Part shown: positions 14,573-22,665 of the stretch, one piece after another
Numbering within the stretch: the first letter of the stretch is position 1
How the letters are laid out: each line of letters opens with the position of its first letter
Assembly: GCA_964627935.1 (NCBI GenBank)
Contig: CAZVLB010000021.1
Location: 1 to 64,000, forward strand
Direction of reading: 5' to 3'
DNA length: 64,000 nucleotides
DNA from: JAABVY01 sp964627935
GTDB taxonomy: Bacteria > Zixibacteria > MSB-5A5 > JAABVY01
Made by a program: the position numbers and the translations under genes
Notes under the pieces: model-generated
What the model was told of the DNA's origin: nothing
Seen by the model: only the letters and a program-made list of their open reading frames with translations
The model's database searches: none

Positions 14573-14995
14573 ATGCTTGAAAATATAGTGGATATTTTGC
14601 AGAAGAAGAATGAACTCATTATACTACTATTAATAGTTCTAACAGCTTTAGCCCTAATTGTAATATTGCTGGTGATAAAAAAGTATTTAGGATTTATTTT
14701 TTCGGATAAATACTTAAGGATTACCTCTAGGATTCTGATACTATTAGCATTAGTGATTATGTTTGGCTGGCTTATTGAAATTTTGCTAGGTCTGGATAAG
14801 GTGATTGATAAGCTGGAGCAGTTTAGTCGTATCATCACATGGCAAATCATTTTGCTAATTGGTTTCTTTTTGCTAAAAGATTATGTAAAGGGGATTATAG
14901 ATCACCTTAAATCTCGTGGCGGCCGGTTTTGGGGGATTCATTTTCCTCAACCACAACCTCCTCAGGAAACAAGTAGTAAGGAATTTGTTGAATAG
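14573..14995 (+). CDS. Hypothetical membrane protein, AT-rich island
   Basis: This protein has 140 residues and three predicted membrane segments (about 15-35, 50-68 and 85-101) separated by short charged loops. It ends in a polar tail rich in proline and glutamine. The gene is AT-richer than the neighbouring housekeeping genes and begins without a clear ribosome site. The following gene starts 17 bases downstream, so the two form a pair. No family was recognised. The composition and the position just before a tRNA-His promoter suggest acquired DNA. Confidence 0.55.
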   Translation: MLENIVDILQKKNELIILLLIVLTALALIVILLVIKKYLGFIFSDKYLRITSRILILLALVIMFGWLIEILLGLDKVIDKLEQFSRIITWQIILLIGFFLLKDYVKGIIDHLKSRGGRFWGIHFPQPQPPQETSSKEFVE

Positions 14996-15012
14996 TAGTG
15001 CAGGTGTGAATT

Positions 15013-15618
15013 ATGTTAGATGAAATTGCTCATTTTCCCAATGATATAAAAGATAAATTCCAGAAGCTGTTGGAACAAATTCAAGATGAAAAGAACAGCC
15101 GGAACTGGGAAAAAGCAATAGCTTTATCCATTAAGGCAAATTATTACATTCCCGGCATTTGGAAGGTCATGCACAATTTGCTTGTATTCACTATTTACCA
15201 TATTGGCGACCTTGAAAACCCGGAACTTGAAGAAAATTATTTGGCAAAATATGGTAGCAAAGAGGTTATTAATCAGGCTAAAAAATACTATTTAACCCAG
15301 GCAGAATATTATGGCCATATTGCTCAGCAAAGCGTGCAGGGAATAGCGGCAGGTACCTTATATAATCTTGCAAGAATTCAATGCAAAAATAACAATTATG
15401 CTGGGGCATCGATAAGCTTTGAAATATTGAATTCTATGATATCAGAACTTCCGGAGCACTTGACCACTGCAATAGCCAAAGGCGAAAGGGATTTTGATAA
15501 TAAACATATTACTAAATTATCCACATTTAAAGCTTTGGTAATCAGTTGTAGGAAAAAGCATAGCGACATAATAGCCGAACGTTACGAAGAATTAAGTCCA
15601 CAGGTGGAGCTGCATTAG
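15013..15618 (+). CDS. Hypothetical helical repeat protein, AT-rich island
   Basis: This 201-residue, all-helical protein with no membrane segment pairs with the gene just upstream. Segments such as YYLTQAEYYGHIAQQSVQG and AGTLYNLARIQCKNNNYAGA look like degenerate TPR-type helix pairs. A cytosolic partner for the upstream membrane protein is a reasonable inference. Composition is AT-rich, as in its neighbour. No catalytic motif and no recognised family. Confidence 0.55.
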   Translation: MLDEIAHFPNDIKDKFQKLLEQIQDEKNSRNWEKAIALSIKANYYIPGIWKVMHNLLVFTIYHIGDLENPELEENYLAKYGSKEVINQAKKYYLTQAEYYGHIAQQSVQGIAAGTLYNLARIQCKNNNYAGASISFEILNSMISELPEHLTTAIAKGERDFDNKHITKLSTFKALVISCRKKHSDIIAERYEELSPQVELH

Positions 15619-15694
15619 CTAGCAAACCCAAATTGCTCTATCCATATGGTTTCCGTTTAAGCTTTGGAACCAATCCGCCGTCCGGAGATTATAC

Positions 15695-15722
15695 TTGACT
15701 AAAATCATTATTGCCATATAAT
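15695..15722 (+). promoter_or_regulatory. Promoter of tRNA-His/hisS
   Basis: TTGACT (15695-15700), a 16-base spacer and TATAAT (15717-15722). The predicted start is about 15729, five bases before the tRNA. No other promoter is visible before hisS. Confidence 0.8.
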
Positions 15723-15733
15723 TACCTTTTTGT

Positions 15734-15810
15734 GCTGGAGTAGCTCAGATGGCTAGAGCGCCTGACTGTGGATCAGGAGGTCGGCAGTTCGATCCTGCCC
15801 TCCAGTACCA
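15734..15810 (+). tRNA. tRNA-His (GTG), atypical A73 and no G-1
   Basis: A complete cloverleaf with encoded CCA. The acceptor stem GCTGGAG pairs with CTCCAGT (last pair G-T), the D stem is GCTC/GAGC, the anticodon stem CCTGA/TCAGG encloses CTGTGGA (anticodon GTG), and the T stem is GGCAG/CTGCC. Nearly all bacterial tRNA-His genes encode an extra G at -1 facing C73. Here position -1 is T and the discriminator is A73. Seven T residues follow the CCA, and hisS starts 17 bases after it. Confidence 0.92.
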
Positions 15811-15827
15811 TTTTTTTATTCGCGACA

Positions 15828-17276
15828 ATGGGCAAGATAGATAAAAAATCAAATAAGGTTAAACCCCGGATACTCAAGGGGTTCAAGGACTACCCGGCCG
15901 AGGACGAATTCGCCCGCCGGGAATTGATCGAGCCTGTCCGCATGGTCTTCGAGAAATACGGTTTCCAGCCCCTGCAGACCCCGGCACTGGAATATATCGA
16001 AACACTTCTGGGCGCGGATTACGGCGAGGAAGGCAGTTCGCAGATCTTCAATTTTGTCGGCCCGGAGGAAACCCATATGGGCCTCAGGTTCGACCACACC
16101 GCGCCATTGGCACGTTATTTCGCCTCCGACCCGAATATCCCCAGGCCGTTTCGCCGTTATGTTGTCGGGCCGGTCTGGCGCTGCGATAAGCCTGATCCGG
16201 GACGGTTCCGTGAGTTTACGCAGTTCGACCTGGATATTGTAGGCACATCGCTGATGGCCGCTGATGCCGAGATCATGATCGTTATGGTCGAAAGTATGAA
16301 AGCCCTGGGGCTAGAGAATTTCGTGGTCAGGTATTCCAATCGCAGGATTTTAAATGGCCTGGCGGAGTATGTCGGCCTGTCCGAGGATGAGGCGCCGGAT
16401 ATGTTTCGTGTACTGGACAAGCTCGACAAGCAGGGCCGTGAGGCTGTGGTGCAGGAACTGGGCGCGGGCCGTGTGGATAAGTCGGGCGATACAATTAAGG
16501 GCCTGAATTTACAGCCGGAGCAGATTTCCAAAATTGAGAAATTCCTGGATATATCGCGCGGTGATTTTGAGAAAACCTATGAAGAGGCGATGAATCTCCT
16601 GGGCAATTATGATATTTCAAAGACCGGTCTGGAGGAAATGCGCGAGATCTATGAATATTTCCGGTCAGCCGGAGTTGATCAGAAATACCTGCTTTTCGAC
16701 ACCACCATCGTGCGTGGACTGGGCTATTACACCGGGCCGATTTTTGAGACGATTTTAAATGATATACCGGAATACGGTTCGATATTTTCCGGCGGAAGGT
16801 ATGATGATCTGGTGAGACGGTTCTCCGGACAGGCCGCTCCCGGGACAGGCGCCTCGATCGGTGTGGACAGGCTATTGGCCGCACTCAATCAGCTCGGCAA
16901 ACTCGAAAGCCCGAAAACGCCAACCCGGGTTTTGGTGGCGACAATGGATCGTGATCGTATGGCGGACTATTTCGCAATCGGCTCGGAGTTACGCGATCAG
17001 GGCTGGAACACCGAGGTCTTCGTGGGCAACAACCGCCGCATACCCAAGCAACTTCAGTATGCCGATCGCCTTGATATACCTGTGGCGGTGATATGCGGCT
17101 CGGATGAATTTGAACGGGGCGATGTGACAATCAAGAACCTGGCCAAGGGCCGTGAGATGTCGGAGGATGTCGAGAACCGTGAGGAATGGCTCAAGGCCGA
17201 GGGAATACAGGTTACTGTTCCACGGGCCGAGATGGTTGCCACGATCAAAAAGATGCTGGAATATAAGAAAGCATAA
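15828..17276 (+). CDS. hisS: Histidyl-tRNA synthetase, atypical (long) type
   Basis: This 482-residue class II synthetase charges tRNA-His. Motif 2 reads GPVWRCDKPDPGRFREF (114-130), motif 3 lies in GTGASIGVDRLL (339-350), and the histidine-specific block is RGLGYYTG (296-303). The anticodon-binding domain follows from about 365. Most bacterial HisRS are about 420-430 residues, with motif 2 of the RxERPQxGRxRQF kind and RGLDYY. The KPxPGRFREF form resembles the divergent alphaproteobacterial enzyme. The ATG at 15828 has no ribosome site, only T-rich DNA after the tRNA, so it may be translated from a processed, nearly leaderless mRNA. Confidence 0.95.
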   Translation: MGKIDKKSNKVKPRILKGFKDYPAEDEFARRELIEPVRMVFEKYGFQPLQTPALEYIETLLGADYGEEGSSQIFNFVGPEETHMGLRFDHTAPLARYFASDPNIPRPFRRYVVGPVWRCDKPDPGRFREFTQFDLDIVGTSLMAADAEIMIVMVESMKALGLENFVVRYSNRRILNGLAEYVGLSEDEAPDMFRVLDKLDKQGREAVVQELGAGRVDKSGDTIKGLNLQPEQISKIEKFLDISRGDFEKTYEEAMNLLGNYDISKTGLEEMREIYEYFRSAGVDQKYLLFDTTIVRGLGYYTGPIFETILNDIPEYGSIFSGGRYDDLVRRFSGQAAPGTGASIGVDRLLAALNQLGKLESPKTPTRVLVATMDRDRMADYFAIGSELRDQGWNTEVFVGNNRRIPKQLQYADRLDIPVAVICGSDEFERGDVTIKNLAKGREMSEDVENREEWLKAEGIQVTVPRAEMVATIKKMLEYKKA

Positions 17277-17278
17277 AT

Positions 17279-18118
17279 ATGCAACTGGGAAATTTCAAAA
17301 TAGATGTTTTTGTTGAGAATACCTCCTATGTCGACGGCGGTATGATGTTTGGGGTTGTACCCAAGAAAATCTGGTCGAAAACAGTTGAAGCCGATCCTGA
17401 TAACCTGGTCAGGATGGATCTGAATATATTCGTAATTCGTTCCGGTGACAGAAATATCATGGTCGACACAGGGCTTGGCGATGTTCTCAGTGACCGTCAG
17501 AAAAAGATCTACGGCCTGCATGAAGAGTCGAAGATGAATGAGGGGCTGTCATCATTGGGACTGTCACCCGAGGATATCGATTATGTCATCCTGACTCATC
17601 TGCATCTCGATCATGTCGGCGGTGCGGTCAAGGATGATGGCTCCGGGAATATGATTCCCCGCTTCCCGCACGCCGAGTACTATGTTCAGAGGCTGGAATA
17701 TGATGCCGCCAATAATCCCGATGAACGTTCCGAGGCGGCCTATGATAAAGAACGGATCAAGGCGCTGTATGATTCCGAGCAGTTAAAGATCGTTGAGGGT
17801 AATCATGAGTTGATCCCCGGAATCAGGATGGTCCTGACCGGTGGTCATTCGATGGGCCATCAGGGAGTGATTATAGAATCGGAGGGGCAGAGGATGTTCC
17901 TGTTTGCCGATATTATCCCCTTCTCGGCGCATCTTCGTCCGGCCTATGTCGCCTCGGCCGATCTGTTTCCGTTGGATACGATCAAGATCAAGAAAGAGCT
18001 TATTCCCGATCTGGCCGAAAACGGCTGGTACCTTGGATTCGACCATGAAATCGATATTAAGATTTGCAAAATTGTGGATAGCGGCAAAAAGTATATAGCC
18101 GAAAAGGTTGAGGTTTGA
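17279..18118 (+). CDS. MBL-fold metallo-hydrolase
   Basis: This 279-residue metallo-beta-lactamase-fold protein has the HxHxDH motif at H107, H109, D111 and H112 (THLHLDHVGG), a later TGGHSMGHQG histidine, and a C-terminal GFDHE that completes the zinc site. This arrangement is common in lactonase-like and quorum-quenching-like hydrolases, but the substrate cannot be assigned. It begins two bases after the hisS stop with no strong ribosome site of its own, so translation is probably coupled. Confidence 0.88.
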   Translation: MQLGNFKIDVFVENTSYVDGGMMFGVVPKKIWSKTVEADPDNLVRMDLNIFVIRSGDRNIMVDTGLGDVLSDRQKKIYGLHEESKMNEGLSSLGLSPEDIDYVILTHLHLDHVGGAVKDDGSGNMIPRFPHAEYYVQRLEYDAANNPDERSEAAYDKERIKALYDSEQLKIVEGNHELIPGIRMVLTGGHSMGHQGVIIESEGQRMFLFADIIPFSAHLRPAYVASADLFPLDTIKIKKELIPDLAENGWYLGFDHEIDIKICKIVDSGKKYIAEKVEV

Positions 18119-18147
18119 TTTAATTTTGAAAATGCGAGGCGGAATAT

Positions 18148-19698
18148 ATGTCCAAAGATGATAGACTGGAACAGCTAAAGAAATTACAAGAGCAGGCCCG
18201 TCTGGGCGGCGGTGAAAAGCGAATCGAGGCCCAGCATAAAAAGGGTAAACTTACCGCACGTGAAAGGATCGATCTTTTGCTTGATAAAGGATCATTCGAG
18301 GAATTCGATATTTTCGTGCGTCATCGTTCCTCGGATTTCGGTCTCGATAAGCAGAAATATTTCACCGATGGCGTTGTTACCGGATGCGGAACTATCGATG
18401 GGCGCAAGGTCTTTGTGTTCTCGCAGGACTTCACGATTTTTGGCGGATCTCTGTCCGAGGCTCATGCGGAAAAAATCTGCAAGATAATGGACATGGCCAT
18501 GAAAGTCGGCGCTCCTGTTATCGGGCTCAATGATTCCGGCGGGGCCCGTATTCAGGAGGGCGTGGTATCATTGGGCGGATATGCTGATATCTTCCTGCGC
18601 AATACACTGGCGTCGGGTGTTGTGCCGCAGATTTCGGTCGTGCTGGGTCCATGTGCAGGCGGCGCGGTATATTCTCCGGCGATTACCGATTTTGTCCTGA
18701 TGGTTAAGGGGACCTCGTATATGTTTGTGACCGGGCCCAATGTTGTCAAGACCGTAACGCACGAAGAGATCACCCATGAGGAACTGGGCGGCGCTATGGT
18801 TCATGCCGCAAAATCCGGCGTGGCTCATCTGGTGGGCAACAATGAAGCCGAAACGCTTTTGATGACCCGCAAACTGTATTCATTCATTCCGCAGAACAAC
18901 ATGGAAGAAGCGCCTGAGGTGGAATGCACCGATCCTGAGGATCGTATGGATGAAGAACTGAATTACATCATTCCCGAAAATCCGAATAAACCTTATGATA
19001 TAAAAGATGTCATCACGCGTATAGTTGATCATGGCGACTTCTTCGAGATCATGCCCGATTATGCCATGAATATCGTGGTCGGCTTCTGCAGGCTGGGGGG
19101 CAAGTCGGTCGGCATTATTGCCAATCAGCCGGCATACCTGGCCGGTGTGCTGGATATCAACTCATCGGATAAGGCGGCACGCTTTATCCGTTTCTGCGAC
19201 TCATTCAATATCCCCATCTTGACATTCGAGGATGTACCCGGGTTCCTTCCGGGTACCGATCAGGAATTCGGCGGAATTATTCGTCACGGCGCTAAGCTGT
19301 TGTATGCATATTGCGAGGCGACAGTGCCCAAGGTAACGGTTATCACGCGCAAGGCCTATGGGGGAGCCTATGATGTTATGAATTCCAAGCATGTGCGCGG
19401 CGACATGAATTATGGCTGGCCCTCGACCGAGATTGCGGTGATGGGTCCCAAGGGCGCGGTTGAGATTATTTTTAAGAAGGAGATCGGCGAGGCTGATGAT
19501 CCCGAGGCGGCCACTGAAAAGAAGGTCGAAGAATTTCGCGAAAAATTCGCCAACCCGTATATTGCGGCCGAACGCGGCTATCTCGATGATGTGATCGAGC
19601 CCAAAACCACCCGTCCGCGTCTGATCAGGGCATTCTCGATGCTCTCCACCAAACGCGACCAGAACCCGCCCAAGAAGCATGGGAATATTCCGTTGTAG
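18148..19698 (+). CDS. Acyl-CoA (propionyl-/methylmalonyl-CoA) carboxylase, carboxyltransferase subunit
   Basis: This 516-residue crotonase-fold carboxyltransferase has the two oxyanion-hole regions intact: NDSGGARIQEG in the N half and RKAYGGAYDVM in the C half. The length and the sequence around GVLDINSSDKAARFIRFCD match PccB/MmdA. It moves the carboxyl group between carboxybiotin and propionyl-CoA, either in an ATP-driven carboxylase or in a sodium-pumping decarboxylase. No biotin-carrier or biotin-carboxylase gene is in the window. The methylmalonyl-CoA mutase B12 subunit at 24655 supports propionate metabolism. GAGGCGG precedes the ATG. Confidence 0.93.
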   Translation: MSKDDRLEQLKKLQEQARLGGGEKRIEAQHKKGKLTARERIDLLLDKGSFEEFDIFVRHRSSDFGLDKQKYFTDGVVTGCGTIDGRKVFVFSQDFTIFGGSLSEAHAEKICKIMDMAMKVGAPVIGLNDSGGARIQEGVVSLGGYADIFLRNTLASGVVPQISVVLGPCAGGAVYSPAITDFVLMVKGTSYMFVTGPNVVKTVTHEEITHEELGGAMVHAAKSGVAHLVGNNEAETLLMTRKLYSFIPQNNMEEAPEVECTDPEDRMDEELNYIIPENPNKPYDIKDVITRIVDHGDFFEIMPDYAMNIVVGFCRLGGKSVGIIANQPAYLAGVLDINSSDKAARFIRFCDSFNIPILTFEDVPGFLPGTDQEFGGIIRHGAKLLYAYCEATVPKVTVITRKAYGGAYDVMNSKHVRGDMNYGWPSTEIAVMGPKGAVEIIFKKEIGEADDPEAATEKKVEEFREKFANPYIAAERGYLDDVIEPKTTRPRLIRAFSMLSTKRDQNPPKKHGNIPL

Positions 19699-19739
19699 TG
19701 ATAGTTAGCTTTTGCATTGATTAAAACATTAGAGGGGAT

Positions 19740-20492
19740 ATGGATACTGTATTTGTGGCAGATACTGTTCTTATGATAGATTCAGTAATATCTTATGATA
19801 CATTTTTTGTATTGAAGCCTGAATCTTGGACGAACTATGCATGGCAATTGGCAACTACCATCATTGCTGTGTTGGGAGCATTTGCAGGAGGTCTATTAAT
19901 AGCAGGAAAGCAGATAAAGCACTCATTTGAACTGGATAACAAAAGGCTGAAAAGAAAAATTGAGAGAGAAGAACGGGAGAAGAGGGGAAAGCTCCAGTTG
20001 CTATATGAATATTTAAATAGTCAATTTAATAAAATGAAAACAGCCCATGCTTCAATTGCTGAGAAAAAAGTAAAGCCGAGAGAATTAGTTTCTGATAAGC
20101 TCTTAAAGGTAGAAGTTCTTGATTTTAAATCCTTGTTTTATTTGCTTGCTGGCTTTGCCGATAATTCGGTTCTCATTGGCAGCGTTAATATAATAGTGTC
20201 TAACATCCGGAGTTATAGTGATTGCTTTGACAAACTTGCGCTTGATGATAAAAAGAAGTTCTTAATAGAGTCTTATACAAAGCAGCCAGACTTATTCGAA
20301 GGGAAAGATTTAATCGAATTAGAGGATGGTTTATATAAGCAAAGGCGGGAAAATTATATAGATAACCTGCGGATTACGATTGAGGTTATAAAACCCATGC
20401 TAGATATGTTGAAACAATTTATTGATACAAAAGGTGAGAAGGAATTTTGGGATTCAAATATATCGAACAGCTCAAGTTCCGAAGGTGCTTGA
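19740..20492 (+). CDS. Hypothetical membrane-anchored protein, AT-rich
   Basis: This protein has 250 residues. One clear membrane segment (about 35-58, LATTIIAVLGAFAGGLLIAG) is followed by a highly charged coiled-coil stretch (KRLKRKIEREEREKRGKL), then a helical domain. AGAGGGG lies very close before the ATG. The gene is AT-rich compared with the carboxylase gene next to it and is followed by a dense block of palindromic repeats. I recognise no family. The overall shape, an anchor then a coil then a helical domain, resembles many orphan signal or defence-associated proteins, but nothing specific supports that. Confidence 0.55.
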   Translation: MDTVFVADTVLMIDSVISYDTFFVLKPESWTNYAWQLATTIIAVLGAFAGGLLIAGKQIKHSFELDNKRLKRKIEREEREKRGKLQLLYEYLNSQFNKMKTAHASIAEKKVKPRELVSDKLLKVEVLDFKSLFYLLAGFADNSVLIGSVNIIVSNIRSYSDCFDKLALDDKKKFLIESYTKQPDLFEGKDLIELEDGLYKQRRENYIDNLRITIEVIKPMLDMLKQFIDTKGEKEFWDSNISNSSSSEGA

Positions 20493-20841
20493 AACTGTGC
20501 CCCACCCATCGGGAGAGTTTGCCATACCGTTTGTACGTTTCACAAGATCGGTAACAGATCAGTCCGGTAGGGAAGCATCCCTGTGATACTGCCCTTGGCA
20601 GGAGCACGGGGCTCCTGCCCTACAGGTTTTAAGCTCTATTCCGGTTCAAAAAAAGTTTGAACCGGCCACCCCCGTCAGATGTGGGCATCTGACAGGCACG
20701 GAAAAGCCCGTTTTCAAAGTCATTGCAAACGCGGCCGCGGGAGGAGTGCGGCAATCTCACTGTCTTGTGGGGGTGGTCGCGGTTCTGTTCGTTTCACTAC
20801 ATAGGTAACTCATCGCACACCTATTGCGTGTGGCACGGATA
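20493..20841. repeat. Block of palindromic intergenic repeats
   Basis: No gene is visible. Perfect hairpins include GGCAGGAGC/GCTCCTGCC (20597-20619), CCGGTTCAAA/TTTGAACCGG (20641-20665) and GTCAGATG-tggg-CATCTGAC (20674-20693). A weaker CACAC/GTGTG hairpin lies at 20816-20832. Each has relatives elsewhere: 262-284, 61661-61690, 25208-25231 with 61578-61601, and 21835-21851 respectively. The block ends at the terminator of the SDR gene. Confidence 0.75.
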
Positions 20842-20871
20842 AAAAAGCCGTCAGGTCTGAAGACCTGACGG
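20842..20871 (-). terminator. Terminator of the SDR gene
   Basis: CCGTCAGGTC (20848-20857) pairs with GACCTGACGG (20862-20871) around TGAA. On the minus strand the exit is GGCTTTTTT. The arms resemble those of the palindrome that interrupts the subtilase (27029-27072). Confidence 0.88.
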
Positions 20872-20915
20872 AACCAAAATCAGTTTGTTTTAAATGAAGC
20901 CTATCTTAAGAAATA

Positions 20916-21686
20916 TTATTGTGCCGTATATCCGCCATCTATTACCAGCTCTGTGCCGGTCATGAATTTGGATTCATCCGAGGCCAGGTAGACAATGCCA
21001 TAGGCGATATCATCAGGTTCGCCCAGGTGGCCGACCGGATGCAGGCTTTCGAGCTGTTTTTTGCCTTCTTCGATATCACCCTTGGAATCAAGATAGTTCT
21101 TGACCATCGGTGTCCAGATATATCCCGGATGAACCGAATTGACGCGGATTTTGTATCCGGCTTTGGCGCAATGAATCGCGGCGGATTTTGTGAACAGACG
21201 CACCCCGCCTTTGCTGGCATTGTAGGCGGCAAGTTCCGGGTCGCCGATTATGCCCTCGATTGATGACAGGTTGATAATCGAGCCGCCTTCATTTTTCTTC
21301 ATTGCTTCAATGGCATATTTTGTGCCCAGGAAGACACCATCGAGGTTGATGCTCATCAGCCAGCGCCATTTATCCAGCTCGGCATTTTCGGCATTTCCCG
21401 CCACGCCGACACCGGCGTTGTTAACGAGCACATCAAGCTTGCCGTATTCATCCAAAGTTTTATCGATGACCTTTTTCCATTGACCCTCTTTGGATACATC
21501 CTGCTCGATAAACATGGCGGTACCGCCGTTATCATTTATTTTATCGGCGACTTTCTGGCCATCTTCTTTTTCAATGTCAGTGACCACAACCTTTGCGCCC
21601 TCATCAGCCAGCATATAACAGCATGCCGCCCCGATTCCTTTTGCACCGCCTGTCACTATTGCAACTTTGTTGTCCACTCGTCCCAT
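20916..21686 (-). CDS. Short-chain dehydrogenase/reductase
   Basis: This 256-residue classical SDR has the cofactor motif TGGAKGIGA (residues 12-20), NNAG (89-92), the catalytic serine S142 (INLSSIEG), and Y155/K159 (YNASKG), followed by VHPGYIWTPMV. An aspartate (TDIEKE, D37) after the second strand suggests NAD preference. The closest named relatives are cyclopentanol- and glucose-1-dehydrogenase-like SDRs, and the substrate is uncertain. AAGGAGG precedes the ATG, and the transcript ends at the hairpin at 20842-20871. Confidence 0.92.
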   Translation of the reverse strand: MGRVDNKVAIVTGGAKGIGAACCYMLADEGAKVVVTDIEKEDGQKVADKINDNGGTAMFIEQDVSKEGQWKKVIDKTLDEYGKLDVLVNNAGVGVAGNAENAELDKWRWLMSINLDGVFLGTKYAIEAMKKNEGGSIINLSSIEGIIGDPELAAYNASKGGVRLFTKSAAIHCAKAGYKIRVNSVHPGYIWTPMVKNYLDSKGDIEEGKKQLESLHPVGHLGEPDDIAYGIVYLASDESKFMTGTELVIDGGYTAQ

Positions 21687-21829
21687 GAATTAACCTCCTT
21701 TGATTTCAAAAACCATCTTTGTTATAATTGCAACAGGTATGGACCTATGATGTGCCGTTATTTTTTGGATTTTGTCCGGTATAGGACGGGGACACAGGCC
21801 ACAGAATAAATTCGCTGTATAAAGTGACA

Positions 21830-21912
21830 CATCGCACACCCGTTGGGTGTGGTACAGCATAGGGCAACATGCCCTCTGATGCCGCTATTGGCAGGAGCGG
21901 GGCTGCTGCCCT
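21830..21912. repeat. Cluster of short palindromes
   Basis: CACACCC/GGGTGTG (21835-21851), AGGGCA/TGCCCT (21861-21875) and GGCAGGAGC/GCTGCTGCC (21890-21910, one mismatch). The first and third are variants of hairpins in the block at 20493-20841. They lie between the SDR and small membrane protein genes, where no protein gene is visible. Confidence 0.65.
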
Positions 21913-21946
21913 ACACAGAATCCTTAAAATGACATGTGGTAGTGGA

Positions 21947-22348
21947 CTAGAACTTCCCGCAGATGCTGCGGTAGTAGCGGTTGGATTCATCATTCAGGAA
22001 CAGCCAGAGCGTGTAGATTCCCAGGATCGTGCCGAAGGGAAAGCCGGGTAGGTTTAAGATGCCGATTATAATCGTTGGTATGCGCACCCAGCACCATCGC
22101 TTTATCAGGCCATATCCGATTATAAGACCGGGAAGTGATGTTAGAATGGTGATTACGAGAACCACTGTGGCAATTATCGCGGTGATGCCTGATGCCGCGA
22201 TACTGCCCGAAAAAAAGCCGACACCGGCAATAACCATGAAGGCCAGAATGCCGCCGATTACACCCAATGCTCCAAAAACAAGATAGAGTATTCCCAGAAA
22301 ATAATAATGCTGGTTCCAGTCTCTTGTATAGCCTGGCTGTTGATCCAT
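21947..22348 (-). CDS. Small polytopic membrane protein
   Basis: This protein has 133 residues and four hydrophobic segments (about 17-45, 50-62, 65-83 and 94-118). The second and third are rich in Ala, Ile and Thr, and a WCWVRIP motif precedes the last. GGGAGGACATGA gives a good ribosome site for the ATG. The overall shape resembles small DUF-type integral membrane proteins of about 130 residues. I cannot give a family. It is probably a single-gene unit on the minus strand. Confidence 0.65.
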   Translation of the reverse strand: MDQQPGYTRDWNQHYYFLGILYLVFGALGVIGGILAFMVIAGVGFFSGSIAASGITAIIATVVLVITILTSLPGLIIGYGLIKRWCWVRIPTIIIGILNLPGFPFGTILGIYTLWLFLNDESNRYYRSICGKF

Positions 22349-22606
22349 TCATGTCCTCCCGGGTAATCGTTTTTATATATGTACAACACATGCTGCATTA
22401 TATTCAATTATATGGATATATAGAATGTTTCAAGATAAATATTGAAATAACAGTCCTCTCCGGGTGCATGGATACATAATCCCCGGCATTATAGTGGTGG
22501 CAGGTATAATAATCAAATGTTCAAGTTATCTCAAACTTTATGCGACATACGTATTCGTGCGACGCCAGGGCTTTTGTCACACTTTTGACTATTCGCTCTA
22601 TGACAT
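22349..22606. other. Intergenic region, no gene seen
   Basis: This stretch holds the upstream region of the small membrane protein gene, with AT-rich, promoter-like DNA just before it. I see no supported coding sequence and no repeat-family member. Confidence 0.55.
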
Positions 22607-22633
22607 AAAAAAACGGCCCGGGTATAGGGCCGT
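22607..22633 (-). terminator. Terminator of the acyl-CoA dehydrogenase operon
   Basis: ACGGCCC (22613-22619) pairs with GGGCCGT (22627-22633). On the minus strand it is followed by a T-run (complement of the A-rich 22607-22612), 33 bases after the dehydrogenase stop. Confidence 0.88.
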
Positions 22634-22665
22634 CTATAACGAGTAGCTATAGCGCTGATGGTTAT

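Noticed and set aside
15768..15827. Longer hisS start inside the tRNA gene
   Set aside because: It would translate tRNA sequence into an unconserved 20-residue extension; the ATG at 15828 fits the family.
20493..20841. Possible CRISPR array in the repeat block
   Set aside because: The repeats are different palindromes with no regular spacing, and no spacer-repeat alternation or cas genes are seen.
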